Origin: Cheilinus undulatus
Taxonomy: Eukaryota; Chordata; Actinopteri; Labriformes; Labridae
Direction: 5' to 3'
Assembly (NCBI RefSeq): GCF_018320785.1
Contig: NC_054868.1
Span: forward strand, 398,885 to 462,884
Length of the DNA stretch: 64,000 nt
Below, piece after piece: positions 20,320 through 33,510 of the stretch (the first letter of the stretch is position 1; every line of letters starts with the position of its first letter). The notes beneath the pieces were generated by a model that did no database searches, was not told the DNA's origin, and was given only the letters and a program-made list of their open reading frames with translations. The translations under genes and the position numbers were made by a program.

Positions 20320-23184
20320 CTCCACTGCCCAGCTGCAAGCTGACTAATCGTTTCTGTGGCCGATGTCTGGTCAACTAAAGGTTTTCGGGGGGGGGGTGTC
20401 TAGGCAAGTAATTGTTTCTGGTGGGTGGGTGGTATAATCCTAATGGTTTCGGCAGCTGGGGTCTAGTTGACCATAAGAATGGTGGCATCCCTGCGGAGGT
20501 GGGTCGGAGGTGTCTAGTTGACTAGTTGTTTTAGTGTCTGTTGTCTGGTTGGCTAATGGTTTTGGTGGTCTGTGTCTAGTTGACTAATGGTTCCAGTGGT
20601 TGGGGTCTAGTTGACTAATGGTTTTAGTGGTCGGTGTCTAGTTGACTAATGGTTTTAGTGGTCTGTGTCTAGTCCACTAATGGTTTTAGTGGTCTGTGTC
20701 TAGTTGACTAATGGTTTCAGTGTTCGGTGTCTAGCTGACTAATGGTTTCAGTGGTTGGGGTCTAGTCCACTAATGGTTTTAGTGGTCGGTGTCTAGTTGA
20801 CTAATGGTTTTAGTGGTCGGTGTCTAGTTGACTAATGGTTCCAGTGGTTGGGGTCTAGTCCACTAATGGTTTTAGTGGTCGGTGTCTAGTTGACTAATGG
20901 TTTCAGTGGTCGGTGTCTAGTTGACTAATGGTTTCAGTGGTCGGTGTCTAGTTGACTAATGGTTCCAGTGGTTGGGGTCTAGTCCACTAATGGTTTTAGT
21001 GGTCGGTGTCTAGTTGACTAATGGTTTCAGTGGTTGGTGTCTAGTTGACTAATGGTTTCAGTGGTCGGTGTCTAGTTGACTAATGGTTTTAGTGGTCGGT
21101 GTCTAGTCCACTAATGGTTTTAGTGGTCGGTGTCTAGTTGACTAATGGTTTCAGTGGTTGGGGTCTAGTCCACTAATGGTTTTAGTGGTCGGTGTCTAGT
21201 TGACTAATGGTTTCAGTGGTTGGTGTCTAGTCCACTAATGGTTTTAGTGGTCGGTGTCTAGTTGACTAATGGTTTTAGTGGTCGGTGTCTAGTTGACTAA
21301 TGGTTTTAGTGGTCGGTGTCTAGTTGACTAATGGTTTTAGTGGTCGGTGTCTAGTTGACTAATGGTTTTAGTGGTCGGTGTCTAGTTGACTAATGGTTTT
21401 AGTGGTCGGTGTCTAGTTGACTAATGGTTTTAGTGGTCGGTGTCTAGTTGACTAATGGTTTTAGTGGTCGGTGTCTAGTTGACTAATGGTTTTAGTGGTC
21501 GGTGTCTAGTTGACTAATGGTTTCAGTGGTCGGTGTCTAGTTGACTAATGGTTTCAGTGGTCGGTGTCTAGTTGACTAATGGTTTCAGTGGTCGGTGTCT
21601 AGTTGACTAATGGTTTCAGTGGTTGGGGTCTAGTCTGACTAATGGTTTTAGTGGTCGGTGTCTAGCTGACTAATGGTTTCAGTGGTCGGTGTCTAGCTGA
21701 CTAATGGTTTCAGTGGTCGGTGTCTAGTTGACTAATGGTTTCAGTGGTCGGTGTCTAGTTGACTAATGGTTTTAGTGGTCGGTGTCTAGTCCACTAATGG
21801 TTTTAGTGGTCGGTGTCTAGTTGACTAATGGTTTCAGTGGTTGGGGTCTAGTCCACTAATGGTTTTAGTGGTCGGTGTCTAGTTGACTAATGGTTTCAGT
21901 GGTTGGGGTCTAGTCCACTAATGGTTTTAGTGGTCGGTGTCTAGTTGACTAATGGTTTTAGTGGTCGGTGTCTAGTTGACTAATGGTTTCAGTGGTTGGT
22001 GTCTAGTCCACTAATGGTTTTAGTGGTCGGTGTCTAGCTGACTAATGGTTTCAGTGGTCGGTGTCTAGTCCACTAATGGTTTTAGTGGTCGGTGTCTAGC
22101 TGACTAATGGTTTCAGTGGTCGGTGTCTAGTCCACTAGTGGTTTTAGTGGTCTGTGTCTAGTTGACTAATGGTTTCAGTGGTTGGGGTCTAGTCCACTAA
22201 TGGTTTTAGTGGTCGGTGTCTAGCTGACTAATGGTTTCAGTGGTCGGTGTCTAGTTGACTAATGGTTTCAGTGGTCGGTGTCTAGTCCACTAATGGTTTT
22301 AGTGGTCGGTGTCTAGCTGACTAATGGTTTCAGTGGTCGGTGTCTAGTCCACTAGTGGTTTTAGTGGTCTGTGTCTAGTTGACTAATGGTTTCAGTGGTC
22401 GGTGTCTAGTCCACTAGTGGTTTTAGTGGTCTGTGTCTAGTTGACTAATGGTTTTAGTGGTCGGTGTCTAGTCCACTAGTGGTTTTAGTGGTCTGTGTCT
22501 AGTTGACTAATGGTTTCAGTGGTCGGTGTCTAGTCCACTAGTGGTTTTAGTGGTCGGTGTCTAGTTGACTAATGGTTTTAGTGGTCGGTGTCTAGTCCAC
22601 TAGTGGTTTTAGTGGTCGGTGTCTAGTTGACTAATGGTTTCAGTGGTCGGTGTCCAGTTGACTAATGGTTTTAGTGGTCTGTGTCTAGTTGACTAATGGT
22701 TTTAGTGGTCGGTGTCTAGTTGACTAATGGTTTTGGTGGTCGGTGTCTAGTTGACTAATGGTTTTGGTGGTCGGTGTCTAGTTGACTAATGGTTTTGGTG
22801 GTCGGTGTCTAGTTGACTAATGGTTTCAGTGGTCGGTGTCCAGTTGACTAATGGTTTTAGTGGTCTGTGTCCAGTTGACTAATGGTTTTAGTGCTCGGTG
22901 TCTAGTTGACTAATGGTTTTGGTGGTCGGTGTCTAGTTGACTAATGGTTTTGGTGGTCGGTGTCTAGTTGACTAATGGTTTCAGTGGTCGGTGTCCAGTT
23001 GACTAATGGTTTTAGTGGTCTGTGTCCAGTTGACTAATGGTTTCAGTGGTCGGTGTCCAGTTGACTAATGGTTTTAGTGGTCTGTGTCTAGTTGACTAAT
23101 GGTTTTGGTGGTCTGTGTCTAGTTGACTAATGGTTTTGGTGCTCGGTGTCTAGTCGGCCATAGGAATAGTGGTCGGTGACATCC
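20320..23184. repeat. 31-bp minisatellite, about 92 copies, apparently inside a MITE-like repeat
   Basis: The unit is GTGGTCGGTGTCTAGTTGAC followed by TAATGGTTTTA, with variants TCCACTAATGG, GCTGACTAATGG, TTTCAGTGG and GGTTGGGGTC. Edges are degenerate: GTCGACTAATCG before 20330 and GTCGGCCATAGGAATAGTGG before the terminal GGTGACATCCCTAC. The latter looks like the end of a dispersed element, so the array probably grew from an internal segment of it. Units with TCCACTAATGGTTTTAGTGG carry a 7-bp dyad. Confidence 0.92.
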
Positions 23185-23390
23185 CTACTCACGGGGCCAA
23201 GCGCTGTTTCCCCGTCTGTGCTGTAGATGGAGTTAATCCTTAGTAGATGGTTGATCACCAAAATTAATTTTTTACTGCCTGATCAGTTTCAACAATCTTT
23301 GTCTTGATTACGGTGCGGTGGATATTTATCCAACAAATCAGTAAATATAGCTTATTATTTTAAAATGTGTAAATTTGTGGTTTTTAATTA

Positions 23391-25000
<1,610 letters not shown>

Positions 25001-25002
25001 TA

Positions 25003-25368
25003 AATCACTGTCAGATACAGTCATTGTTAAATATGAGCCTAACTCACTGACCAGCCAACAGATGACACCAAAACATGCAACTAAATCAACCAGCCATAAA
25101 AACTAGTGAACACAGCGGTACGAGCTGGAACTGAATACTCTGATAGGTCCGTTAATGTCCACTATAAATGATTTTAAGACTAGAGTGATCAGTTCTGTTA
25201 GAGTATTCTGATGTGAGAGGCTTTCATGAATGTATGAACGATTGTAAAAGGACTTTGGATTGTTGTAAACGCTGATCTGGTTTTACAGGTATGTCATCCT
25301 AAATCAGACCAATCACAGAGCTGCAGTTAGAGGCGGAGCAGTACGAGAGATTCAGCGTTTACTGTGAG
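25003..25368. other. Intergenic stretch upstream of the second TRIM gene
   Basis: I see unique, moderately AT-rich sequence with no ORF, RNA gene or recognisable repeat termini. It probably contains the promoter of the second TRIM gene near its right end. Confidence 0.4.
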
Positions 25369-25379
25369 GAAATGAAACT
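25369..25379 (+). promoter_or_regulatory. IRF/ISRE-like motif
   Basis: GAAATGAAACT contains an interferon regulatory factor core (AANNGAAA). It is close to an ISRE half-pair, but with one base rather than two between the GAAA blocks. It lies about 110 bases before the candidate first-exon donor of the second TRIM gene. Interferon induction is common in TRIM genes, so the position is sensible, but a motif this short can occur by chance. Confidence 0.3.
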
Positions 25380-25399
25380 TAAAGTCAGTCGGGGTGTTG

Positions 25400-25482
25400 G
25401 CCACACAGCTGTTCATAGAAGTCTCTGTCTTTGAGTCAGATTAATCCATCAGATCTTTCTCAGCAGCATCTCTGTCAAAGCG
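25400..25482 (+). other. Candidate 5' untranslated exon of the second TRIM gene
   Basis: GTCAAAGCG is followed by a good donor (GTGAGTGC from 25483). The main coding exon starts after an acceptor at 28238 (TCCTCTGTGTAG) two bases before its ATG. Splicing between them would give a short non-coding leader. The left edge is arbitrary. Evidence is splice-site logic only. Confidence 0.35.
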
Positions 25483-26886
25483 GTGAGTGCAGATGAGCAT
25501 TTTTAGATTTAAACTGTCAGGATTTAAACTAAACTCCACATGTTTGACTCTTCTATGGGGTTGTAAAACTAACTCCAACTGTTCTGATCATAGAGTTAGA
25601 TGAACCAGAAACACCGTCTGCCCGCTCTCAGGACTAAGGTTAATGGCTGATGTAGAGATTAATGATGTGGGCAGGATGTCCTGTCTGTGGCGGTAGAGAC
25701 TACTGAAGAGGGCAAACATGCAGGACAATAGGAGTTTACCTTTTATTGTTGATTATTATAGCGTTTCACAGATTAATCATCATCGTAAATGGAGCCGCTA
25801 TATGAACTTTTAACTTTGTCTGCTGTCTCTGCTCCTGTCGCTCTGTGTTGTGTCTCCATGCTGAACTCAGCCCGAGTGCCTGTGTCCTCCGGAGGCCGAG
25901 CAGCAGCTCTCCCTCACTCAGTGGGAACTTCGCGACTTTGTCGCGATATTTAGCGAGTTTTCAGACCCCTCTGGCGACTCTTTAAAAAGAGCAACTAGAG
26001 ACAAATCTAGCGACTTTTCTGGTGTTACTGGAGAGTTTTGGAGACTCTGACGTGAAAGCGCTGCTGCCGTGGGCCTCTCTCCGCCCCTAAGCACTCACAG
26101 GCAGCCTCGTCTGGCAGTTTGGCTGCAGAGTAGAGGACTAGCGCTGGTCTCAGACTGGGGCCGTGTTTTGCTGCTCGCGCGTGCCAGCTCAGGTTCCCGC
26201 CGGTGCGGCTTTCACACTGGGAGCTAGTTTTCTGTCAGCCTGGCCCTGCTCTCAGAGCCCTGTCCTTCATAAGTTTCACCTCAGTAAACACCGCTGAAAG
26301 CTACTTGATTTAGTGTACAGAGGAAGTGTGTCGGGAACCTTTCAAAATAAAAGCATTCTGTATAAGTGAACGGAGTTTCTCTATAGAAATGCTAAACCGG
26401 GCTTTTACTTTGAAAAACACAAAACAGAAAACTATTCATACGGTGTTTATCTTTCCTGTGACATATTCTACCAGTGTGGAGACAGAAAGCTTGACTAATA
26501 GTAGATCTTTAGAGGACAGATTTAAAAAACAGGCGCATTTAAGCTTGTGGCCTTCCTCAGGGTTATCAAGAAATACACTGTAAACATATTCTATGTGCAT
26601 ATTTGCCACAACCATGTAAATACGGCTCTCCATTTATCACTTTCCTGTCTAACATGGTCCACAGCCACAATATAAGACTATTATACAGCGTTTTAATGTT
26701 GTTTAAGTTGCATCTTTGTGAAACAAACAAAGATGAATGCAACTGGTTATTCACATGTCCACATTTGTGTTCATGTACAGTAAATATCCTGTTTATCAGT
26801 GTTCTCTTTCATATATCTGCCAAAATATCAGTTATCAGCCAATGTATCCGATCGGCCAATATATCAGATATCGGCTTTTCTTTAGC
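25483..26886. other. Presumed first intron of the second TRIM gene, left part
   Basis: Mostly unique sequence. At about 25920-26060 a GCGACTTTGTCGCGATATTT and GCGACTTTTCTGG region is repetitive in style but unidentified. At about 26820-26880 a short CGGCCAATATATCAGATATC segment resembles the interior of the hAT-like MITE at 17123. Short ORFs have no recognisable product. Confidence 0.35.
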
Positions 26887-27780
26887 TCCCAATATCCATC
26901 CATCCATCCATCCATCCATCCATCCATCCACCCATCCATCCACCCACCCATCAATCCATCCATCCATCCATCATCCATCCATCCACCCACCCATCAATCC
27001 ATCCATCCATCCATCCATCCATCCATCCATCCATCCACCCATCCATCCATCCATCCATCCACCCACCCATCAATCCATCCATCCATCCATCCATCCGTAC
27101 ATCCATCCATCCACCCATCCATCCATCCATCCATCCACCCATCCATCCATCCATCCATCCATCATCCATCCATCCGTACATCCACCCACCCATCAATCCA
27201 TCCATCCATCCATCCATCCGTACATCCATCCATCCACCCATCCATCCATCCATCCATCCACCCATCCATCCACCCACCCATCCATCCATCCATCCATCCA
27301 TCCATCCATCCATCCATCCATCCATCCACCCACCCATCCATCCATCCATCCATCCATCCATCCGTACATCCATCCATCCATCCATCCATCCATCCATCCA
27401 TACACCCATCCATCCATCCATCCATCCATCCATCCATCCATCCATCATCCATCCATCCACCATCCATCCACCCACCCATCCATCCATCCATCCATCCATC
27501 CGTACATCCATCCATCCATCCATCCACCCATTCATCCATACACCCATCCATCCATCCATCCATCCATCCATCCGTACATCCATCCACCCATCCATCCACC
27601 CATCCATCCACCCACCCATCCATCCATCCATCCATCCATCCATCCGTACATCCATCCACCCATCCATCCACCCATCCATCCATCCACCCATCCATCCACC
27701 CACCCATCCATCCACCCACCCATCCATCCATCCACCCATCCATCCACCCACCCATCCATCCATCCATCCATCCATACATC
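26887..27780. repeat. (ATCC)n tetranucleotide array, 0.9 kb
   Basis: CATCCATCC repeats are broken by CCACCCACCCATC, ATCAATCC, CATCATCC and, seven times, GTACATCC. The interruptions recur in similar order, so larger blocks have duplicated. The frames stay open in both directions (Ile-His-Pro-Ser and Met-Asp-Gly-Trp repeats) because the motif has no stop; they are not genes. It lies in the presumed intron of the second TRIM gene. Confidence 0.95.
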
Positions 27781-27781
27781 C

Positions 27782-28100
27782 AGAGAGAGAGCCTGGACAT
27801 CCTGTGGAGGAATCTCATTTCGGCAGCCTGTATCTCGTTCTTTCAGTCACCACCCACAGCTCATGGCCATAGGTGAGGATAGGAACGTAGATCAACTGGT
27901 AAATCGAGAGCTTCGCCTTTCGACTCAGCTTTCTCCACCCTGACAGACCGATGCAGAGACCGCATCACTGCCAACGCCGAGATACTTGAACTCCTCCACT
28001 TGGGGCAGGATCTCATTCCCAACCTGGAGAGGGAATTCCACCCTTTTCCGACCGAGGACCATGGTCTCAGATTTGGAAGTTTGATTATTTCCCAACAGAA
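27782..28100 (-). mobile_element. LINE reverse-transcriptase ORF fragment, antisense and deleted
   Basis: Read on the minus strand, two blocks match a fish non-LTR retrotransposon ORF2 as I recall it. One includes ETMVLGRKRVEFPLQVGNEI and LPQVEEFKYLGV; a second, after a deletion and frame change, includes [20 protein letters not shown]. These lie in the C-terminal part of reverse transcriptase. The fragment has no intact ends and is a fossil in the TRIM intron. The clade is not certain. Confidence 0.7.
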
Positions 28101-28240
28101 AAAAGAGGTTTCCTACTAAGCAAACCAAAACCAGGGCTCTGTGGACCATTATATGTGACACTTAAACCTACCCATCTTTATGCCCAATGTGTTGCCTTTT
28201 TTAACCAAAATGTGTGTCTTCTGTCCTCCTCTGTGTAGAT

Positions 28241-29902
28241 ATGGCTGCTGCAAACCCTCATCAGTCTGAGGACCAGTTCCTGTGCTCCATCTGTCTAGAT
28301 GTCTTCACTCATCCTGTCACCATACCATGTGGACACAACTTCTGCAAAACCTGCATCAGTGAACACTGGAACACTAAAGACCAGTACCTGTGTCCACTAT
28401 GTAAGAAGGCCTTTAACACCAAACCTGAGCTGTACGTCAACACGTTCATCTCTGAGATAGTCAGTCAGTTCAGAGACAGAGCTCAGCAGGAGGCCAGCAG
28501 CAGCTCAGAGCAACCAGAGTCTGAACCAGAAGTTCTCTGTGACATCTGTACTGGAACCAAACTGACGGCCCTGAAGTCCTGCATGGACTGCCTGGTCTCC
28601 TACTGTGAGGCTCACCTGGAGCCTCACCTGACAGCTCCACGGCTGAAAAGACACCAGCTGATGGACCCCGTGGAGAACCTGGAGGACAGGATGTGTACGA
28701 AGCATGAGAAACCTCTGGAGCTGTTCTGTCAGACCGATCAGACCTGCGTCTGCATGCTCTGCTCCGTTCTGGACCACGTGACGCACAAGTTTGTTCCTCT
28801 GAAGGATGAATATGAAGGAAAGAAGGCAGAGCTGGAGGAGAAAGACGCTAAAATCCAGCAGATGATCAAGAAAAGACGACTGAAGATTCAGGAGATTGAA
28901 CACTCGGTCCACCTCAGTAAGGACGCTGCAGACAGGGAGATCGCAGAAGGTGTTCGAGTCTTCACCGCTCTGAAGGAGTCTGCTGAGAGAGGCCAGGCCG
29001 AGCTCATCAACACCATCCAGAAGAAACAGGAGACTACAGAGAAGCAGGCCGAAGCATTCATCCAGGAGCTGGAGCAGGAAATCTCAGAGCTGATGAAGAG
29101 AAGTGCTAAGGTGGAGCAGCTCTCTCGCTCCAAAGACCACCTCCATCTGATCCAGAGAGTCCGGTCTCTCAGTTATACTCCTCTCGCCAAGGACTGGACC
29201 AGGGTTAATGTCCGCCAGCCCCTTTATGAGGGGACGGTGGTGGCTCAGCTGAAGGAGACTCTCAGAGCGGAGATGAAGAAGCTAAATGAAATAGAGCTGA
29301 AGAAAATCCAGCAGTATGAAGTGGATGTAACTCTGGACCCTGATACCGCTTATCCTCAGCTCATCCTGTCTAAGGATAGGAAACAAGTCCGCTATGGTGA
29401 TGTTACGAGGAATGTTCCCAAAACCCCCAAAAGATTTTCTTATGTCCCCAGTGTTTTAGGAAAGCAGAGTTTCTCCTCAGGCAGATTTTATTATGAGGTC
29501 CAGGTTAAAGGGAGGACAGAGTGGACTTTAGGAGTGACCAGAGATCTGAGTAAAAGGAAGGGAGAGATCACTCTGAGTCCTCAGAAAGGTTTCTGGACTC
29601 TGGGTTTGACGAAGGGAAATAAGTACGAAGCTCTTGAGGAGGATTCGCTTCTTCTCTCTCTGGAGTCTCATCCTGAGAAGATCGGGGTGTTCGTGGACTA
29701 CGATAAGGGTCTGGTCTCCTTTTATGATGTGGACTCTGCAGCCCTGATCTACAGCTTTAGAGACTGCTCCTTCATGAGGAAGCTCTACCCGTACTTCTGT
29801 TTCGTTGGTTGTGGTGATAGTGATGATGATGATGATAGTGATGATGATGATGATGGTGACTCTGTACCTCTGGTCATCTCTCCTGTCTATGTGAAGTTAT
29901 AA
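28241..29902 (+). CDS. TRIM E3 ubiquitin ligase, bloodthirsty-like, paralogue 2
   Basis: The coding exon encodes 553 residues from the ATG at 28241. That ATG lies two bases after a TCCTCTGTGTAG acceptor and puts the RING cysteines at the same residue numbers as the paralogue (C15 to C54). An ATG at 28214 would lie in the intron. Domain order is RING, B-box-like, B-box 2 (CTKHEKPLELFC), coiled coil and PRY-SPRY (GFWTLGL; GVFVDYDKGLVSFYDV). The B-box and coiled-coil region is nearly identical in DNA to the gene at 15222, while the RING and PRY-SPRY differ clearly. Near the C-terminus a GAT-repeat insertion gives two runs of five aspartates, followed by PLVISPVYVKL. It is probably a ubiquitin ligase in innate immune signalling, inferred from the family. 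Confidence 0.9.
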   Translation: MAAANPHQSEDQFLCSICLDVFTHPVTIPCGHNFCKTCISEHWNTKDQYLCPLCKKAFNTKPELYVNTFISEIVSQFRDRAQQEASSSSEQPESEPEVLCDICTGTKLTALKSCMDCLVSYCEAHLEPHLTAPRLKRHQLMDPVENLEDRMCTKHEKPLELFCQTDQTCVCMLCSVLDHVTHKFVPLKDEYEGKKAELEEKDAKIQQMIKKRRLKIQEIEHSVHLSKDAADREIAEGVRVFTALKESAERGQAELINTIQKKQETTEKQAEAFIQELEQEISELMKRSAKVEQLSRSKDHLHLIQRVRSLSYTPLAKDWTRVNVRQPLYEGTVVAQLKETLRAEMKKLNEIELKKIQQYEVDVTLDPDTAYPQLILSKDRKQVRYGDVTRNVPKTPKRFSYVPSVLGKQSFSSGRFYYEVQVKGRTEWTLGVTRDLSKRKGEITLSPQKGFWTLGLTKGNKYEALEEDSLLLSLESHPEKIGVFVDYDKGLVSFYDVDSAALIYSFRDCSFMRKLYPYFCFVGCGDSDDDDDSDDDDDGDSVPLVISPVYVKL

Positions 29903-30355
29903 TTTGCAGAGATGTGATGTTTAAACGTTCCAGTGATCATTAAAACAGTTCTACTTCTGTATCAGTTATAGAGTACATACCGTCTGTAAATATGAGTTCG
30001 GTGTGACTGTAATTAACATAACCAGGGGTTAAATCAGCTGTCAGCAGCTCCACTCTTCATCCATGTGTGTGGAGGTTATCAGTCATGTTTGGTGACTAAC
30101 CTAAGAGAGAATATTAGTTCATTGAATGTAGTTTTGTTTAGAAAGGTTTATGAAAATGGTCAGAATTTGTAGGAATGTTCTCAGCTGGGTGTATGAACTA
30201 CCAAATACTCCATGAACTCACACTGAGCTTCATTTGTCCACCACTGAGAACAGCTGTGGGTCTTTGCTCATGTATTCACTGATACTCTGTGGATCTTTTT
30301 GTTATTGTGTTATTTTATATCTGTATTTTATAGATGTTGTAAAGTGAATGGTAAT

Positions 30356-30361
30356 AATAAA
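30356..30361 (+). promoter_or_regulatory. Poly(A) signal of the second TRIM gene
   Basis: AATAAA lies about 450 bases after the stop codon. The AT-rich interval between holds no other ORF of note and is the likely 3' UTR. Confidence 0.5.
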
Positions 30362-30642
30362 TTTGTATTGTGTCTTCTTTAATACACTTTTAATAACTAC
30401 TACTACGAACTACTACTAATAATCACTCTTAATATTTTTTGTCATTAAGTTCTGCTGAAATGGACTGTATGTCAAACAAATCTGTAAATTACTATAAACC
30501 CCTCCATTTGAAACAGTGTGTAGAGAATAGATGTTCAAACGTATACAAAGTTACAAAGTTTACGAAAACGGGTTTACAGTTAAAAAATTCAATATTGTAC
30601 TACAGCATAAATAAATTAGATTCATGTTTTTTTCTTTAATAA

Positions 30643-32209
30643 TACTAAAAAGGTACTTTAACAGTACTACTGGGTACTTTAGTAATACTAAAAATGCACT
30701 TAAACAGTACTAATGGGTACTTTAATAGTACTGAAAGGTACTTAAACCATACTAATGGGTACTTTAATAGTACTGAAAGGTACTTTAATAGTACTAATGG
30801 GTACTTTAATAGTACTGAAAGGTACTTAAACAGTACTAACGGGTACTTTAATAGTACTGAAAGGTACTTTAATAGTACTAATGGGTACTTTACCAGAACT
30901 AAAAGGTACTTTAACACTTCTAATGGGTACTAAAAGGTACTTAAACAGTACTAATGGGTACTTTAATTGTACTGAAAGGTACTTAAACAGTACTGATGGG
31001 TACTTTAATAGTACTAATGGGTACTTTAATCATACTAATGGATTACTTTGACAATACTGAAAGGTGCTTTTATAACACTAATGGGTATTTTATTAATACT
31101 GAAAGGTGCTTTCACAATACCAATGGATACTTTAATAGTACTGATGGGTACTTAAATAGTACTAATGGGTACTTTAATAATACTAAGGGGTACTTTGATA
31201 GAACTAAAAGGTACTTTGAAAGAACCAGTGGGTACATTGATATAACTAAAATGTACTTTGATAGTACTAAAAGGTACTTCAATAGTACTGAAAGGTACTT
31301 TAGTAGAACTAATAGGTCCTTTGATAGTACTTTAAGATACTTTGATAGAACTAAAGGGCACTTTGATAATACTTAAAGGTACTTTAATAGAACTAATGGG
31401 TACCTTGATAGTACTAAAAGGAACTGTAATAGAACTAGTGGGTACTGTAATTGTTCCAATGGGTACTTTGATAGTACTAAAAAGTACTTTAATAGTACTG
31501 AAATGTACTTTAGTAGTACTAACGGGTGCTTTAATAGTACTAAAAGGTACTTTAATAGTGCTGAAAGGTACTTTAATAGTACTAATGAGTACTTTAATAG
31601 TACTGAAAGGTACTTTAATAGTACTAATGGGTACTTTACCAGAACTAAAAGGTACTTTAATACTTCTAATGGGTACTAAAAGGTACTTAAATACTACTAA
31701 TTGGTACTTTAATAGTACTGAAAGGTATTTTAACAGTACTAATAGTTACTTTACCAGAACTTAAATGTACTTTAATACTACTAATGGGTACTTTACCAAA
31801 ACTAAAAGGTACTTTAATAGTACTAATGGGTACTTTGATAGTACCAGTGGGCACTTTAATAGTACTGAAAGGTACCTTAATAGTACTAATCAGTACTTTA
31901 ATAGTACTAAAAGGTACTTTAATAGTAGTAATGGGTACTTTAACAGTACTGAAAGGTACTGTAGTAGTACTAATGGGTCCTTTAATAGAACAAATGGGTA
32001 TTTTAATAGAACTAATGGGTGCTTTAATAGAACTAATGGGTACTTTAATAAAACTAATGGGTACTTTAATAGTACTAATCGGTCCTTTTATAGAACCAAA
32101 AGGTACTTTAATAGTACTAATGGTAACTAAAAGGTACTTTAATTGTAGTAATGGGTTACTTTGATAGTACTGAAAGGTGCTTTAGTAGTACTAATGGGTA
32201 CTTTCAGAG
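30643..32209. repeat. 21-bp minisatellite, about 75 copies
   Basis: The unit is GGTACTTTAATAGTACTAATG, alternating between an ACTAATGGG form and ACTGAAAGG or ACTAAAAGG forms, so much of the array behaves as a 42-bp higher-order unit. The period is a multiple of three, so long frames stay open in several phases (for example Asn-Ser-Thr-Glu-Arg-Tyr-Phe repeats). They are artefacts. The array separates the second TRIM gene from gtpbp2. Confidence 0.95.
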
Positions 32210-32259
32210 TGATGAATCTTGCTGTCTTACTTTGAAATATAAGCCGGTTTCTTATCTGG

Positions 32260-32508
32260 AAACTTATTTTGAAAGGATCACCAGGATGCAGTATGGCGCA
32301 CAGTGACGCCCGCCTGACGGTCCCGATGATGCTGAGGAGAGAGCATCCTCCGCGGCAGGTTTCTCCTCACACAGGCCCCGTTTTCATGGATGTAATGTTA
32401 GAAATCAGAGAATTATTAATGCTAAATACCACATTACTACCGTGAGTTCACGCTGCTCCCGGTAATCTCCCGGTAATCTCGGGCTGCTGTAACTCTCCGA
32501 GCTCAGCC
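32260..32508 (+). promoter_or_regulatory. gtpbp2: CpG-rich promoter and 5' UTR region of gtpbp2
   Basis: Base composition shifts abruptly from AT-rich repeats to GC-rich, CpG-containing sequence (GACGCCCGCCTGACGG, CCTCCGCGGCAGG). It continues through the first coding exon to about 33020. No TATA box is evident, as usual for a housekeeping-type CpG promoter. The transcription start is not defined by sequence alone. Confidence 0.5.
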
Positions 32509-33476
32509 ATGGTGGATTTATCCGGGAATGGTGCAGTGTCGCCGGGACACACCAGACACGGACAGAGCTCCGGAAATAACGGGAGGAAAACGTCGAAAAA
32601 GTCCCGAACGAGAAGAGGCAAACGGGGCCGGAGGAGACGGAACAAAAAGAACAACCGCAACAACAAAACCCCACCACCGTATTTCCCGCCGGAGGTAGCT
32701 TCCTTTAGCCTGGGGATTAACGGAACTTCAGCCCGCTAAAGCAGCCGGTGTTGTGTTTTAAAATGTGACCGTGTTAACCGGAGACTTCCAGCCGGATGTG
32801 TATGTAGATGTAGTGCTGCAAATCACGCCGAAGGCAAAAACTTTGCTTTTATTTATCAAATTTTAGTACGCAGACTAGAAATAAACATTAGTGCCTGTAG
32901 AAAGTTAAAGAAATAGGTAAAAGAAATGACGCTTTCAATCTTCAACTTCCGTCTTTAACTACCATGACCGCAGACGCATTTGGCTGGAGAACACCAGATA
33001 CCATGGTCACGACTTTGTTCATTACACCGGCTAAGTTAGCTAGTGGAAATGTAGCACAGTGCATGATAGTTTCAGGCTAAAGATTGTTACTTTAACTTTA
33101 AATCGCACTAATAAACTCAATGTCTAAGATGGCGGGAAAAACGTTATTTATAGCTCGTCATTCAAACCCCCAACCCTACCCGCCGTCCTCTAGGCAAGAG
33201 AGTATGTCACACCAAAATACAGCAATTTATCATGTTTTTGGCTTAAATCTTACGGTTTAAAGGCTAAAACAGCAAACAGAAGACATTATCCGCGACAAGG
33301 AAAAACATTTACTGGTACGGCTGGTTTATCTTTAACAACAAACTTGTTCTATCATTATAACTGTCATCTTTACAAAGTTTTACTGCTGTATTCAGAGGCG
33401 GATTTGGCAAGTTTGGGGCCTTAGGGCAGTGTTTTCCTTTGCCCCCCCACACACCCCTGCCCACACACACCCACAC

Positions 33477-33510
<34 letters not shown>

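Noticed and set aside
26603-27943. Long frames rich in His-Pro-Ser-Ile (plus) and Met-Asp-Gly-Trp (minus)
   Set aside because: Translation of (ATCC)n, a motif without stop codons.
28214-28240. Upstream ATG for the second TRIM gene
   Set aside because: It lies before the CTGTGTAG acceptor; starting at 28241 aligns the RING exactly with the paralogue.
30645-32164. Several frames with Asn-Ser-Thr-Glu-Arg-Tyr-Phe or Leu-Ile-Val-Leu-Lys-Gly-Thr repeats
   Set aside because: A 21-bp period keeps frames open by chance; they begin and end with repeat imperfections.
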